Source: Nonomuraea glycinis
GTDB lineage: Bacteria; Actinomycetota; Actinomycetes; Streptosporangiales; Streptosporangiaceae
Direction: 5' to 3'
DNA length: 64,000 nucleotides
Assembly (NCBI RefSeq): GCF_014646515.1
Contig: NZ_BMNK01000002.1
Location: forward strand, 455,988 to 519,987
The notes under the pieces were generated by a model that made no database searches, was not told where the DNA came from, and saw only the letters and a list, made by a program, of their open reading frames with translations. Below, in pieces: positions 49,192 to 58,432 of the stretch; position 1 is the stretch's first letter, and every line of letters starts with the position of its first letter. A program made the translations under genes and the position numbers.

Positions 49192-49781
49192 GAGTCGCGT
49201 TCTTTCGGAATCAGGGGGTACAGGGGCTTGGTTCGCACAGACGTCACGAACGGGTCGGGAGTGTCATCCGTCCAGGAGTCCGGTGCGATCCGGGTGACGT
49301 TCACTTCCCGGCCGAGGGTTCGCTCCGCTGTCCGTGCCGCGTCGTACAGTGCGTCGTCGTCGGCGGATCCCACCACGAGGACGTCCACGTCTTGTGGCGG
49401 CGGCCCTGGCTGGTGTGCGTGTCTGGCGGCCCACGATCCGTAGATGTACGCCTCATCGATGCCAGGGATGGGTTGGAGGAGCGGAGGCAGGACGGCGGCG
49501 GGACCGTAGGTCAGGGCCAGCAGGTCGGTGAGCGATCTGGCGATGATCGTGGTGGTGTCGGCGCGAAGCATGCGAAGGTTGCCGTGTCGCCGTTCCAGGA
49601 TCAGTCCGGCTCTGGCGAATCGGTCCGCTTCGCGGCTCACGGTGGGCTGAGACGCTCCCGTCTGTGCGGCGAGTTCGGTCGTCGAATATTCACTGTCGGG
49701 GTGCAGGTACAGCCAGGCGAGCAGTTCACCGACGGTGTTGGACCGGAGGAGAGGCAGCAGCGTCGGCGGGGTGGGCCTCAT
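49188..49781 (-). CDS. Winged-helix/minimal nucleotidyltransferase (MNT) antitoxin
   Basis: This 197-residue protein has an N-terminal winged helix (residues about 10-75; YSTTELAAQTGASQPTVSREADRFARAGLI) fused to a pol-beta-type nucleotidyltransferase. The motif is G115-S116 and D131-V-D133 (YGSWAARH...DVDVLVVG). It can thus both bind its own promoter and modify its HEPN partner. The ATG sits inside a palindrome and has no ribosome site; a TACTAT box lies at exactly -12 to -7, so the mRNA is probably leaderless. Confidence 0.83.
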   Translation of the reverse strand: MRPTPPTLLPLLRSNTVGELLAWLYLHPDSEYSTTELAAQTGASQPTVSREADRFARAGLILERRHGNLRMLRADTTTIIARSLTDLLALTYGPAAVLPPLLQPIPGIDEAYIYGSWAARHAHQPGPPPQDVDVLVVGSADDDALYDAARTAERTLGREVNVTRIAPDSWTDDTPDPFVTSVRTKPLYPLIPKERDS

Positions 49782-49805
49782 AGATGAATAGTACTATGCA
49801 TCTAT
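49780..49805 (-). promoter_or_regulatory. Promoter-operator of the MNT-HEPN operon
   Basis: ATAGATG-A-ATAGTACTAT-G-CATCTAT is a 26-bp palindrome with one mismatched pair. It covers the start codon and the -10 box TACTAT of the MNT gene, so a protein bound here would block both polymerase and the start site. Confidence 0.7.
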
Positions 49806-49896
49806 AGCATGTTACTGCTGAGAGTAGTCATCTTTAGCTGTGAGTGAAGGATAATGAAAGTGCGATCCTGGGCGCCGGGCGGATAACCTGCAGCGC

Positions 49897-51510
49897 ATGG
49901 GTCACGTCGAAGTGGGACATTTGACATACGTGCTGCCCGATGGGCGGCCGCTGCTCAACGACGTGTCCTTTCGGATCGGGGATGGGGTCAAGGCCGCGCT
50001 CGTCGGGCCCAACGGCGCGGGGAAGACCACGCTGATGCGGCTGGTCGCGGGCGATCTGCAGCCGATCGAGGGCAGCGTGGCGAGCTCCGGCGGGCTGGGC
50101 GTGATGCGGCAGTTCGTCGGCAGTGTGCGGGACGGCAGCACGGTGCACGACCTGCTGCTCAGCGTCGCGCCGCCGGCCGTGCGGCAGGCGGCCGAGCGGC
50201 TGGCGCGGGCCGAGCTGGTGATGATGGAGCGCGACGACGAGAAGACGCAGATGCGTTACGCGCAGGCCATCACCGACTACACCGACGCCGGCGGCTACGA
50301 CATCGAGGTGCTGTGGGACACCTGTACGGTGGCCGCACTCGGCATGCCGTACGACAGCGTGAAATATCGGGATGTGTCGACGTTGTCCGGGGGTGAGCAG
50401 AAGCGGCTGGTGCTGGAGGCGCTGCTGCGGGGGCCGGATCAGACACTGCTGCTCGACGAGCCCGACAACTACCTCGACGTGCCCGGCAAGGAGTGGCTGG
50501 AGCAGCAGCTCCGCGAGACGCCGAAGACCGTGCTGCTGGTCAGCCACGACCGCCAGCTGCTGGCCAACGCCGCCGACCGGATCGTCACCGTGGAGTCCGG
50601 CGGCATCTGGATCCACGGCGGCGGCTTCGGCACCTACGCCGAGGCCAGGAAGGCGCGCAACGACCGGCTCGACGAGCTGCGCCGGCGCTGGGACGAGGAG
50701 CACGCCAAGCTCAAGGCCCTGGTCAACATGCTGAAGAACAAGGCCCGCTACAACGACGGCATGGCGGCGCCCTACCACGCGGCCCAGACGCGGCTGCGCA
50801 GGTTCGAGGAGGCGGGACCGCCCGAGGAGACGCCCAGCGACCAGAACATCACCATGCGCCTGCGCGGCGGACGCACCGGCAAGCGCGCGGTCATCTGCGA
50901 GGAGCTCGAGCTCACCGGCCTCATGCGGCCGTTCGACCTGGAGATCTGGTACGGCGAGCGGGTGGCCGTGCTCGGCTCCAACGGCTCGGGCAAGTCGCAC
51001 TTCCTGCGGCTGATCGCGGGCACTCAGGTCGCCCACACGGGGGTCGCCAGGCTCGGCGCCCGGGTGGTGCCCGGCCACTTCGCGCAGACGCACGCCCGGC
51101 CGGACCTGCTCGGCCGCACGCCCGTCGAGATCGTGATGTCCGAGCACGCCCGGCTGAAGAACGAGGCCATGAAGATCCTGGCCCGCTACGAGCTGGCCGG
51201 ACTGGTCGCCGAGCAGCGGTTCGACACACTGTCGGGCGGTCAGCAGGCCCGGCTGCAGATCCTGCTGCTGGAGCTGTCGGGCGCGACGCTGCTGCTGCTC
51301 GACGAGCCGACCGACAACCTCGACCTGGCCAGCGCCGAGGCGCTCCAGGTGGGGCTGAACGCCTTCGACGGCACGGTCATGGCGGTCACGCACGACCGCT
51401 GGTTCGCCGCTGATTTCGACCGCTATTTGGTGTTCGGCTCCGACGGAACGGTATACGAATCGCCGCAGCCGGTCTGGGATGAAAGGCGCGTGGTACGGCC
51501 TCGCGGATAA
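49897..51510 (+). CDS. ABC-F family ATPase
   Basis: This 537-residue protein has two ABC cassettes and no membrane segments. Walker A boxes are GPNGAGKTT and GSNGSGKSH, signatures are LSGGEQKRL and LSGGQQARL, and Walker B boxes are LLLDEPDNYLD and LLLDEPTDNLD. A charged linker (about 250-300; ARNDRLDELRRRWDEEHAKLKALVNMLKNKARYN) corresponds to the P-site tRNA interaction motif. ABC-F proteins act on ribosomes, as translation factors or in antibiotic resistance; which applies here is not clear. Confidence 0.92.
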   Translation: MGHVEVGHLTYVLPDGRPLLNDVSFRIGDGVKAALVGPNGAGKTTLMRLVAGDLQPIEGSVASSGGLGVMRQFVGSVRDGSTVHDLLLSVAPPAVRQAAERLARAELVMMERDDEKTQMRYAQAITDYTDAGGYDIEVLWDTCTVAALGMPYDSVKYRDVSTLSGGEQKRLVLEALLRGPDQTLLLDEPDNYLDVPGKEWLEQQLRETPKTVLLVSHDRQLLANAADRIVTVESGGIWIHGGGFGTYAEARKARNDRLDELRRRWDEEHAKLKALVNMLKNKARYNDGMAAPYHAAQTRLRRFEEAGPPEETPSDQNITMRLRGGRTGKRAVICEELELTGLMRPFDLEIWYGERVAVLGSNGSGKSHFLRLIAGTQVAHTGVARLGARVVPGHFAQTHARPDLLGRTPVEIVMSEHARLKNEAMKILARYELAGLVAEQRFDTLSGGQQARLQILLLELSGATLLLLDEPTDNLDLASAEALQVGLNAFDGTVMAVTHDRWFAADFDRYLVFGSDGTVYESPQPVWDERRVVRPRG

Positions 51511-51598
51511 CTGTCCGGCGAAGAGTCCGGTTAAAGACTTGGTACGGCTGGCGCGTGTCATGTGCCGTTCGTGCCCATGAACCGGTTATCACGGCAAA

Positions 51599-52405
51599 GT
51601 GATCCCGCGCAGCCTAACCGTCAGCCTCCTCGCACTCGGGGCGATCTGCCTCACCGGGTGCTCGCAGGATGGACCGTCCCAGCAACAGCAGCAGCTCAAG
51701 CCGCTCACGCTCAAGGAGCAGGCGTCGAACGTCGTCAAGTCGGCCGACGGATACGCCGTGAACTGGGCCGGAGTGCTCGCCAACGTCAATCCGTGGCACT
51801 TCGGCGAGCACGTGGTGGCCACCATCGTCGGCCGTGACGCCGCCGGGAAGGAGGTGGTGCGGATGGACCAGCCGCTGGACGCGGTGCCGCCCGGCGGGTC
51901 GCTCGCCTTCACGGGCGAGGCCAGGGCCGGCCAGAAGCCGGTCAAGGTGACGATCGACTACCGGCCCGCGCAGTGGCGGCCGGCCGCCCGCATCGCCTCG
52001 GCCTTCCGGTCGTTCCCGGTGTCGCGGGTGCAGACGCTGCCGCAGAAGGATGGCTCGTACCTGGTCACGGGCTATGTCGGCAACCCGTACCGGCTGCCCG
52101 CGAGCAGCCTGGTGGTGAACGCGCTGCTGCGGGACAAGACGGGCAAGCTGCTCGGCGGCGGGAGCACGTTCGTGGACGACGTGAAGGCGGGCAGCCCGCC
52201 CCGGTTCATCCTGACCGTCCCGGAGCTGCCCAAGGGGAGCTCGGTGGCCAGGACCGAGGTGAACGCCCGGACCTGGGGCTCGACCGGCCGGCCCTTCGAG
52301 GACCTGGCGCTCGGCGGCGCGGTGCCCATGCACACGATCAAACCGACCACTCCACCGTTCCAGACAGACCGGGGAAGTCAGGCCTTCTCCGGCCGGGAGC
52401 AGTAA
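51599..52405 (+). CDS. Hypothetical lipoprotein
   Basis: This 268-residue lipoprotein starts at GTG 51599. The signal has lipobox LTGC at residue 21, then a Gln-rich tether (QQQQQ). The mature region looks like two beta domains (VNWAGVLANVNPWHFGEHVVATIVGRDAAGKEVVRMDQPL and SYLVTGYVGNPYRLPASSLVVNALLRDKTGKLLGGG), resembling FxLYD/DUF-type immunoglobulin folds. Function unknown. Confidence 0.75.
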   Translation: MIPRSLTVSLLALGAICLTGCSQDGPSQQQQQLKPLTLKEQASNVVKSADGYAVNWAGVLANVNPWHFGEHVVATIVGRDAAGKEVVRMDQPLDAVPPGGSLAFTGEARAGQKPVKVTIDYRPAQWRPAARIASAFRSFPVSRVQTLPQKDGSYLVTGYVGNPYRLPASSLVVNALLRDKTGKLLGGGSTFVDDVKAGSPPRFILTVPELPKGSSVARTEVNARTWGSTGRPFEDLALGGAVPMHTIKPTTPPFQTDRGSQAFSGREQ

Positions 52406-52561
52406 ATCTCCGAAATAAGCCAATAAATCAGGTATCGGCATGCTGTTTTCCAGCTATCCGCGCACAAAGCGAGAAGCGTTTTATGGCCTCGGAGTGACAA
52501 GGTACGGCTATCGCGCGGAAACGGTAGAACTACAAGTTACTAATCCATTACCTTCAGTGAC

Positions 52562-53953
52562 ATGAATGACCGCGTCCTGGTCGAAGCGCTGCGCGCGGGC
52601 GACCCGGGTGCCCTCACCGCGCTGTACGACACGCACGCCGAGGGCATCTACCGATACTGCTGGTTCCTTCTGCACAACACCGACAGCGCTCAGGTGGCGC
52701 TGCGGGACGTGCTGATCGCGGCGGAGGCGCACGCCGCCTCGCTGGCCGATCCCGGCATGCTGCGGCCCTGGCTCTACGCGCTGGCCCGCGGCGAGTGCAT
52801 GCGCCGGCGGATCGCCCTGCCCCGGGACGCGGAGGAGACACTCGACGGTTCGGAGCCGGGCGCCGCCGACCTGCGGCTGATGGCCCGCAACGCGGTGCGC
52901 GGCCTGGCCCCGGCCGACGGCGAGGTGCTCGACCTGGTGGCCCGGCACGGGCTGACCACCAAGCAGCTCGCGCCCGTGCTCGGCCTTGCCCTGCACGAGG
53001 TGGTGGAGCTCTACGACGAAGCCCGCGACCGGCTGCGCGACGGGATCACCGCGGAGATCCTGGCCAGGAAGGGCCCGTACGACTGCCCGCAGCGGGCCCG
53101 CATCCTGACCGGCTTCGCGGGCGAGCTGACCGACGACCTGCGCCGGCGGCTCGTCGAGCACCTCCCTATCTGCGAGACCTGCGCCCCGCACCTGAGCCGC
53201 CAGGTGTCGGCGGCCAAGGTGTTCGAGCTGCTGCCCCAGGTCACGCTGCCGGAGGCGACCAGGGTCCGGGTGCTGAGCTGCATCGTCGACCCCGAGCTGT
53301 TCCTCTATCGGCGCTATGTGGCCAGGAGGTCGGAGGCCCTCGACGCCGCCGGATTTCCCCTTGCCGGCGGACGGCGGCCTCGCATGTGGCCTCGCGCGCT
53401 GGCGGGCGCGGTGGCGGCGGTCGCGACCATGGTGGCGATAGGGCTGATCTTCGGCTTCTTCGGCAAGGAGGTCGACGGCGGCGTGCCGGGCGTCGCCACG
53501 GTGGCCTTCCCGCCGGAGGGCGAGCCGCCGGGCATCACGCTTCCTTGGCAGGCGCGGGTGCAACCGGAGCGCGACAGCGTCGAACCGCTCCTCGTAAGTA
53601 CGTCCACCCGCCCGCTCGCGACGACGCCGGTGAGGGTCGTGACCACGAGCGCGCTGCCCTCGCTGCTCGTCCCGGTCGACGACGGGCGGCCGTCCCCGAC
53701 CCGCAGCACCCAGGCGGCCGACCCGACCCTGCGGCCGACCGAGCCGACGCGCAGGCCGGTCCCGACCCCCTGCCCGACGCCCACCCTGCCGCCCACTCCG
53801 ATCGTCAGCCCGGCGCCCCCGCCCACCAGGCCGCCCACCCGGCCGCCACCTCCGCCGCCCACGTTCTCGCCGCCCGAGACCGTCGTCCCGACGGTGGTGC
53901 CCAGCCACACGCCGCCCACCTCGACGGTCCCCCCTGATTCGGAGCCGAAGTAA
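52562..53953 (+). CDS. ECF sigma-like factor fused to zinc-finger anti-sigma segment, membrane helix and Pro-rich tail
   Basis: This is a 463-residue single-pass protein. Regions in order: sigma-2 (about 6-80; GDPGALTALYDTHAEGIYRYCWFLL), sigma-4-like (about 105-160; LAPADGEVLDLVARHGLTTKQLAPVLGLALHEVVELY), a ZAS-type zinc motif H-x3-C-x2-C (HLPICETC, about 199-206), one helix (about 268-290) and a Pro/Thr-rich outside tail. This is a sigma and anti-sigma in one chain, the layout of membrane-tethered ECF groups. Release by proteolysis is a plausible activation route, inferred. Confidence 0.82.
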   Translation: MNDRVLVEALRAGDPGALTALYDTHAEGIYRYCWFLLHNTDSAQVALRDVLIAAEAHAASLADPGMLRPWLYALARGECMRRRIALPRDAEETLDGSEPGAADLRLMARNAVRGLAPADGEVLDLVARHGLTTKQLAPVLGLALHEVVELYDEARDRLRDGITAEILARKGPYDCPQRARILTGFAGELTDDLRRRLVEHLPICETCAPHLSRQVSAAKVFELLPQVTLPEATRVRVLSCIVDPELFLYRRYVARRSEALDAAGFPLAGGRRPRMWPRALAGAVAAVATMVAIGLIFGFFGKEVDGGVPGVATVAFPPEGEPPGITLPWQARVQPERDSVEPLLVSTSTRPLATTPVRVVTTSALPSLLVPVDDGRPSPTRSTQAADPTLRPTEPTRRPVPTPCPTPTLPPTPIVSPAPPPTRPPTRPPPPPPTFSPPETVVPTVVPSHTPPTSTVPPDSEPK

Positions 53954-53990
53954 CGTTACGGAAGGTAACAGTAGGGAACTGTATGCATAG
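53950..53990. promoter_or_regulatory. Palindrome and possible promoter before the NlpC/P60 gene
   Basis: GTAACGTTAC (53950-53959) is a perfect 10-bp palindrome at the end of the sigma-fusion gene. GGTAAC and GGGAAC elements follow at 53964-53979, 30-45 bases before the NlpC/P60 start. GGAAC-like -35 sequences are typical of ECF promoters, so control by the neighbouring sigma factor is possible. Confidence 0.35.
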
Positions 53991-54008
53991 AGTGACTAGG
54001 GGGACTCT

Positions 54009-55121
54009 ATGCACGTCAGGGCCGGTTTTCTGGTCGCTTGTCTCATCGTCGTGCTGTGCCCGCCGGTCTACGCCGAGCCCGGGCCGTCGTCGCGTGACAT
54101 CGCCAAGGCGCGGCAGGCCGTACACCATCGGTCGAGACAGCTGGGCATCGCGGCCGCTCGGCTGGCCGAGGCGCAGGGGCGGCTGGACCGGTTGTCGGCC
54201 GAGGCGGAGCGGCTGGTGGAGGCCTACAACGGCGAGCTCGTCCAGCTGAGGCGGGCCGAGGCGGAGCGGTTGCTGGCCGACGCGCGCGCCGCCGCCGCGG
54301 TGGCCGAGGTCGAGATCGCCCGGCAGCCGGTGGCGTTGCTGGCCGCGCAGGCGTACGGCGGGATGAGCCTGGACAATGAGCTCGTCATGCTGCTCAGCGA
54401 CAGCGGCGACACCGACGGCCAGCTGCACCGGATGAGCGTGATCCAGCAGTTCGGCCGCGAGCGCGCCGCCCTCCTCGATCGGCTGCGCGACGCGGAGGAG
54501 GTCGCCACGATCCTGCGCGTGCACGCGGCCGGGGCCGAGGCCGCGCAGGAGGCGGCCGCGGCGCGCGCCGATCGGGCCAGGAGCACCGCCGAGGCCGCGG
54601 TGGCCAGGCAGCGGCGCGACACCCGGGCGCTACGGGTCGACAGGAACCAGATGCGGCGGCGGGTGGCCGCGGCGCGCACCCGGGTGGATCTGCTGGCAAG
54701 GCGGCGGGCGGCGGCGCTGGACCACATCGGGCTGGGCGTTTCGGCGAGCGGCTCGGCCAACGGCGACGTGGCCGCCAACTGGGCGCTGACCCAGCTCGGC
54801 AAGCCCTACCTGTGGGCGGCGGCCGGGCCGTCGAGCTATGACTGCTCGGGCCTGACCATGCGGGCCTGGGAGCAGGCCGGCGTGCGGATGGACCACTGGA
54901 CGGGCACCCAGTGGACCTCCGGCCCGCACGTCCCGCTCGACCAGCTCCGCCGCGGCGACCTGTTGTTCTTCGGCTACGACAAGAACGACCCCGCGACCAT
55001 CCACCACGTCGGCATGTACGTCGGGCGCGACCTCATGGTGCACGCCCCGCAGACCGGCGACGTGGTACGGGTCGCCTCGATGTGGCGGGGGGACCTGGTG
55101 GGCGCCACCAGGCCCCGCTGA
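54009..55121 (+). CDS. Secreted NlpC/P60 peptidoglycan hydrolase
   Basis: This 370-residue protein has a signal peptide (cleavage near VYA-EP). A long coiled-coil region (about 30-225, rich in Ala, Arg and Glu) is followed by a C-terminal NlpC/P60 domain. The catalytic Cys is in YDCSGLTMRAW, His in HHVGMYVG and the third residue His in MVHAPQTG. It is the RipA/CwlO type, which cuts peptide stems and needs activation, often through FtsEX. It converges on ppa. Confidence 0.93.
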   Translation: MHVRAGFLVACLIVVLCPPVYAEPGPSSRDIAKARQAVHHRSRQLGIAAARLAEAQGRLDRLSAEAERLVEAYNGELVQLRRAEAERLLADARAAAAVAEVEIARQPVALLAAQAYGGMSLDNELVMLLSDSGDTDGQLHRMSVIQQFGRERAALLDRLRDAEEVATILRVHAAGAEAAQEAAAARADRARSTAEAAVARQRRDTRALRVDRNQMRRRVAAARTRVDLLARRRAAALDHIGLGVSASGSANGDVAANWALTQLGKPYLWAAAGPSSYDCSGLTMRAWEQAGVRMDHWTGTQWTSGPHVPLDQLRRGDLLFFGYDKNDPATIHHVGMYVGRDLMVHAPQTGDVVRVASMWRGDLVGATRPR

Positions 55122-55122
55122 C

Positions 55123-55617
55123 TCAGTGGTTGAAGCCCTCGTCCTTGGCCCGCTGGAAGGACCGCTCGATCTCCGCCTGGGCCTCCAGCCGGCCGACCCA
55201 GTTGGCGCCCTCGACCGACTTGCCCGGCTCGAGGTCCTTGTAGACCTCGAAGAAGTGCTGGATCTCCAGCCGGTCGAACTCCGGCACGTGGTGAATGTCC
55301 TGAATGTGGGCCATGCGGGGGTCGGTGGCGGGCACGCAGAGAACCTTGTCGTCGCCGCCTTTCTCGTCGGTCATCCGGAACATGCCGACCGCCCGGCAGG
55401 TGATGTAGCAGCCGGGGAACGTCGGCTCCTGGAGCAGCACCAGCGCGTCGAGCGGGTCGCCGTCCTCACCCAGCGTGTGCTCGATGAAGCCGTAGTCGGC
55501 GGGGTACTGCGTGGAGGTGAACAACAGCCGGTCCAGCCTGATTTTGCCGGTCTCGTGGTCCACTTCGTATTTGTTCCGTTGCCCCTTGGGAATCTCAACG
55601 ACAACGTCGAACTCCAC
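55123..55617 (-). CDS. ppa: Inorganic pyrophosphatase (family I)
   Basis: This 164-residue cytoplasmic enzyme splits pyrophosphate to two phosphates. GTG 55617 has GGAGG seven bases upstream. Family marks are [53 protein letters not shown] (metal-binding acids) and [10 protein letters not shown]. The gene order ppa/dacB/metalloprotease/tilS/hpt/ftsH is conserved across actinobacteria. Confidence 0.95.
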   Translation of the reverse strand: MEFDVVVEIPKGQRNKYEVDHETGKIRLDRLLFTSTQYPADYGFIEHTLGEDGDPLDALVLLQEPTFPGCYITCRAVGMFRMTDEKGGDDKVLCVPATDPRMAHIQDIHHVPEFDRLEIQHFFEVYKDLEPGKSVEGANWVGRLEAQAEIERSFQRAKDEGFNH

Positions 55618-55702
55618 CGCGGTTCCTCCACTCGCACCCCCGGGCACTCCCGGTCGGGCGTTAATGTCTCGTAGGCGAACACCAGGAAAGAGGTCAGGCG
55701 AC

Positions 55703-57115
55703 GTGGTACGGCACGAGCGACTGGTGATGCTGGCCACTCTCGCCATGCTGCAGGTCGTGACCGTCGTCACCGGCGTCTACGCGATGAACAACGACCTCGA
55801 CCTGAGCGCGCTGTCATCACCGACCGAACCGACCGCGTCTCCTGAAGGGGATCCCCCCGCCCCCGTGGTCACCGCGGGGCCTGTGCTGGCCCAGCTGCCG
55901 GTGAGATCAGGAGACGGACCTCTCCCGACCAAGGGTACTTTGACGCGACAGCTCACCGATGCCCTGGGTGACAAAGCGCTGGGCAGCCGGGTGGGAGCCG
56001 TCGTTCTCGACGCGGTCACCGGTGAGCGGATCTTCGCTGCCAACGCGGACGCGGGCATCGTCCCCGCCTCCACCACCAAGATCGCCACGTGCGTGGCGGC
56101 GCTCGCCTCGCTCGGCCCCGACGTCCGCCTGTCCACCCGCGTGGTGCAGGGCGCCACCGCCGGCTCGATCGTCCTGGTCGGCGGCGGCGACCCGACCCTG
56201 GCCGGCCCGTCGGCCAAGGCGAAGCCCTACCCCGCGCAGGCGTCGCTGGCCACGCTCGCCTCCCGCGCCGCCACGGCGCTCAAGGCGCGCGGCGTCACCA
56301 AGGTCACGCTCTCCTACGACGACTCCCTGTTCACCGGCTCGCCGATCGCCCCCGGCTGGAAGGCCGGCTACATCCCCGACGGGGAGGTGGCGCCCGTCCA
56401 CGCGCTGGCCATGGACGAGGGCAGGCAACACCCGGCCCACCGCCAGCCGCGGGTGTCCGACCCGCCCAAGTACGCCGCCGCCGCCTTCGCCAAACTGCTG
56501 CGCAGGTACGGCGTCGCCACGGCCAGGACGATCCGCCCGGCCAAGGCGGCCCCGGCGGCGCCCGAGCTCGGCAAGGTCGAATCGGCCCCCGTCTACGCCC
56601 TCGTCGAGCGCACGCTGACCCTCAGCGACAACGACCTGGCCGAGGCCCTGGCCCGGCACGTGGCCATCAAGGAAGGCCGGCCGGCCACCTTCCAGGGCGC
56701 CACCACGGCCATGACCCAGGTGCTCCAGCGACTCGGCGTGGCCAAGGGCGTCGAGGTCCACGACGGCAGCGGCCTGTCCATCCGCAACCGGATCAGCGCC
56801 GCCGCGATGGCCACACTGATCAGCACCGCCGGCTCGCCCACCCAGCCCGGCCTGCACGCGGTCGCCTCCGGCATGCCCATCGCGGGCTTCTCCGGCACCC
56901 TCGGCAACGGCAGGCGCTTCACCGGCGGCGACAGCAAGGGCCAGGTCGGGCTGGTCAGGGCCAAGACGGGCACCCTCAACAACGTCAACACCCTGGCCGG
57001 CCTCGCCACCACCAAGGACGGCAGACTCGTCACCTTCGCCTTCATGGCCGACCGGGTCCCGGCCTACGCCGAGCCCATCCTCGACAGACTGGCCGCCATC
57101 GTCGCCCGCTCATGA
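55703..57115 (+). CDS. dacB: D-alanyl-D-alanine carboxypeptidase/endopeptidase (PBP4, DacB family)
   Basis: This 470-residue protein starts at GTG 55703. An N-terminal membrane anchor or signal ([19 protein letters not shown]) precedes the S13 peptidase. The nucleophile motif is STTK (PASTTKIAT), the second SDN ([10 protein letters not shown]) and the third KTG (RAKTGTL). The insert region typical of PBP4 lies between motifs 1 and 2. It trims or cuts peptidoglycan cross-links outside the membrane. Confidence 0.93.
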   Translation: MVRHERLVMLATLAMLQVVTVVTGVYAMNNDLDLSALSSPTEPTASPEGDPPAPVVTAGPVLAQLPVRSGDGPLPTKGTLTRQLTDALGDKALGSRVGAVVLDAVTGERIFAANADAGIVPASTTKIATCVAALASLGPDVRLSTRVVQGATAGSIVLVGGGDPTLAGPSAKAKPYPAQASLATLASRAATALKARGVTKVTLSYDDSLFTGSPIAPGWKAGYIPDGEVAPVHALAMDEGRQHPAHRQPRVSDPPKYAAAAFAKLLRRYGVATARTIRPAKAAPAAPELGKVESAPVYALVERTLTLSDNDLAEALARHVAIKEGRPATFQGATTAMTQVLQRLGVAKGVEVHDGSGLSIRNRISAAAMATLISTAGSPTQPGLHAVASGMPIAGFSGTLGNGRRFTGGDSKGQVGLVRAKTGTLNNVNTLAGLATTKDGRLVTFAFMADRVPAYAEPILDRLAAIVARS

Positions 57116-57226
57116 AGGCGCGGCCGCCCCGTGTCCCGATGCCGATCGCGGCCGCCCGAGATCGCTTGGCCTCCGCACACCGGCGCCCTTTCGCGGGCTG
57201 AGCGACGAGCACGTACGGTGGACGGT

Positions 57227-58303
57227 ATGCAGGTGATCGACTGGGATCTGGCCGTCACGACCGGCACGCGCCTTGTGCGCCCCGGTCCTCAAGTGAGTCG
57301 CGAGGAGGCCAGGCAGGCCGTCGCCGAGCTCCGCACGCTGTCGCGCGAGGCCGAAGGGCATGTGCGCGAATTCACCAGAATTCACACCGAGACCGCGCCA
57401 CAGGTGGCGACCATCGTCGACCGGCCCGGCTGGATCAAGGCCAACGTCGAAGGCTTCCGGGTCGTGCTGGAGCCGCTCACCCAGCGGGTGAGCAGCTCCG
57501 CCAACCCGCCGCCGGCCATCGTCAGCGCCGTCGGCTCCCGGATCACCGGCGTCGAGGTGGGCGCGGTGCTGGCCTTCCTCGCCACCCGGGTGCTCGGCCA
57601 GTACGAGCTGTTCCTGCCGCCGGACCCGACGGGTCGCGAACCGGCCGGCCGGCTCACGCTCGTCGCGCCCAACATCGTCAACGCCGAGCGTGAGCTCAAC
57701 GTCAACCCGCACGACTTCCGCCTGTGGGTCTGCCTGCACGAGGAGACGCACCGGGTGCAGTTCACCGGCGTCTCGTGGCTGCGCGAGTACGTCCGCTCGC
57801 AGATGACCGAGTTCCTGCTGGCCTCCGACCTGGACCTGCCGACCCTGGTGGACCGCCTGCGCGGTGCCGCCGACACGGTGGCCGACGTGGTCAGGGGCGG
57901 CGAGGGCAACCTCATCGACGTCATCCAGTCGCCGCACCAGAAGGAGATTTTGGACCGCCTGACGGCCGTCATGACGCTCGTGGAGGGCCACGGCGACTTC
58001 GTGATGGACGCGGTCGGCCCGTCCGTGGTCCCGTCGGTGGCGCAGATCCGGGCCAAGTTCGCCCAGCGCCGCGAGGGCGGCTCCAAGCTCGACCGCACCA
58101 TCCGCCGCCTGCTGGGCATCGACCTCAAGATGAAGCAGTACGCCGAGGGTGCGGCCTTCGTCCGCAAGGTCGTGGGCCAGGCGGGCATGGACGGCTTCAA
58201 CCGCGTCTGGACCTCTCCTAACACCCTGCCCACCCCCGCCGAGATCTCGGACCCGGACGCCTGGGTCCGCCGCGTCATCGGCACCCCCGCCCTCCCCAAC
58301 TGA
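57227..58303 (+). CDS. Zinc-dependent metalloprotease-like protein (DUF2342, F420-biosynthesis-associated)
   Basis: This 358-residue protein contains the metal motif H-E-E-T-H (CLHEETHRVQF, about residue 170) and a later Glu/Asp-rich helix (EGHGDFVMDA). The family is annotated as coenzyme F420 biosynthesis-associated or DUF2342, with a zincin fold. It has no signal peptide. ATG 57227 is chosen; the frame upstream is Arg-rich and unlikely to be translated. The context between dacB and tilS is conserved. Confidence 0.88.
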   Translation: MQVIDWDLAVTTGTRLVRPGPQVSREEARQAVAELRTLSREAEGHVREFTRIHTETAPQVATIVDRPGWIKANVEGFRVVLEPLTQRVSSSANPPPAIVSAVGSRITGVEVGAVLAFLATRVLGQYELFLPPDPTGREPAGRLTLVAPNIVNAERELNVNPHDFRLWVCLHEETHRVQFTGVSWLREYVRSQMTEFLLASDLDLPTLVDRLRGAADTVADVVRGGEGNLIDVIQSPHQKEILDRLTAVMTLVEGHGDFVMDAVGPSVVPSVAQIRAKFAQRREGGSKLDRTIRRLLGIDLKMKQYAEGAAFVRKVVGQAGMDGFNRVWTSPNTLPTPAEISDPDAWVRRVIGTPALPN

Positions 58304-58432
58304 CCCACGGGCCGGCCTCCCCTCCTTGACCGCAGGGAGGGGAGAGATCTGCTTCCGGGTCCCCGGGCCGGAACCGATCCCCGACCTCCGGGGGGAGGGG
58401 ATTCGTCCTTCCCGGGTGCCGGGCCGGGGAGA

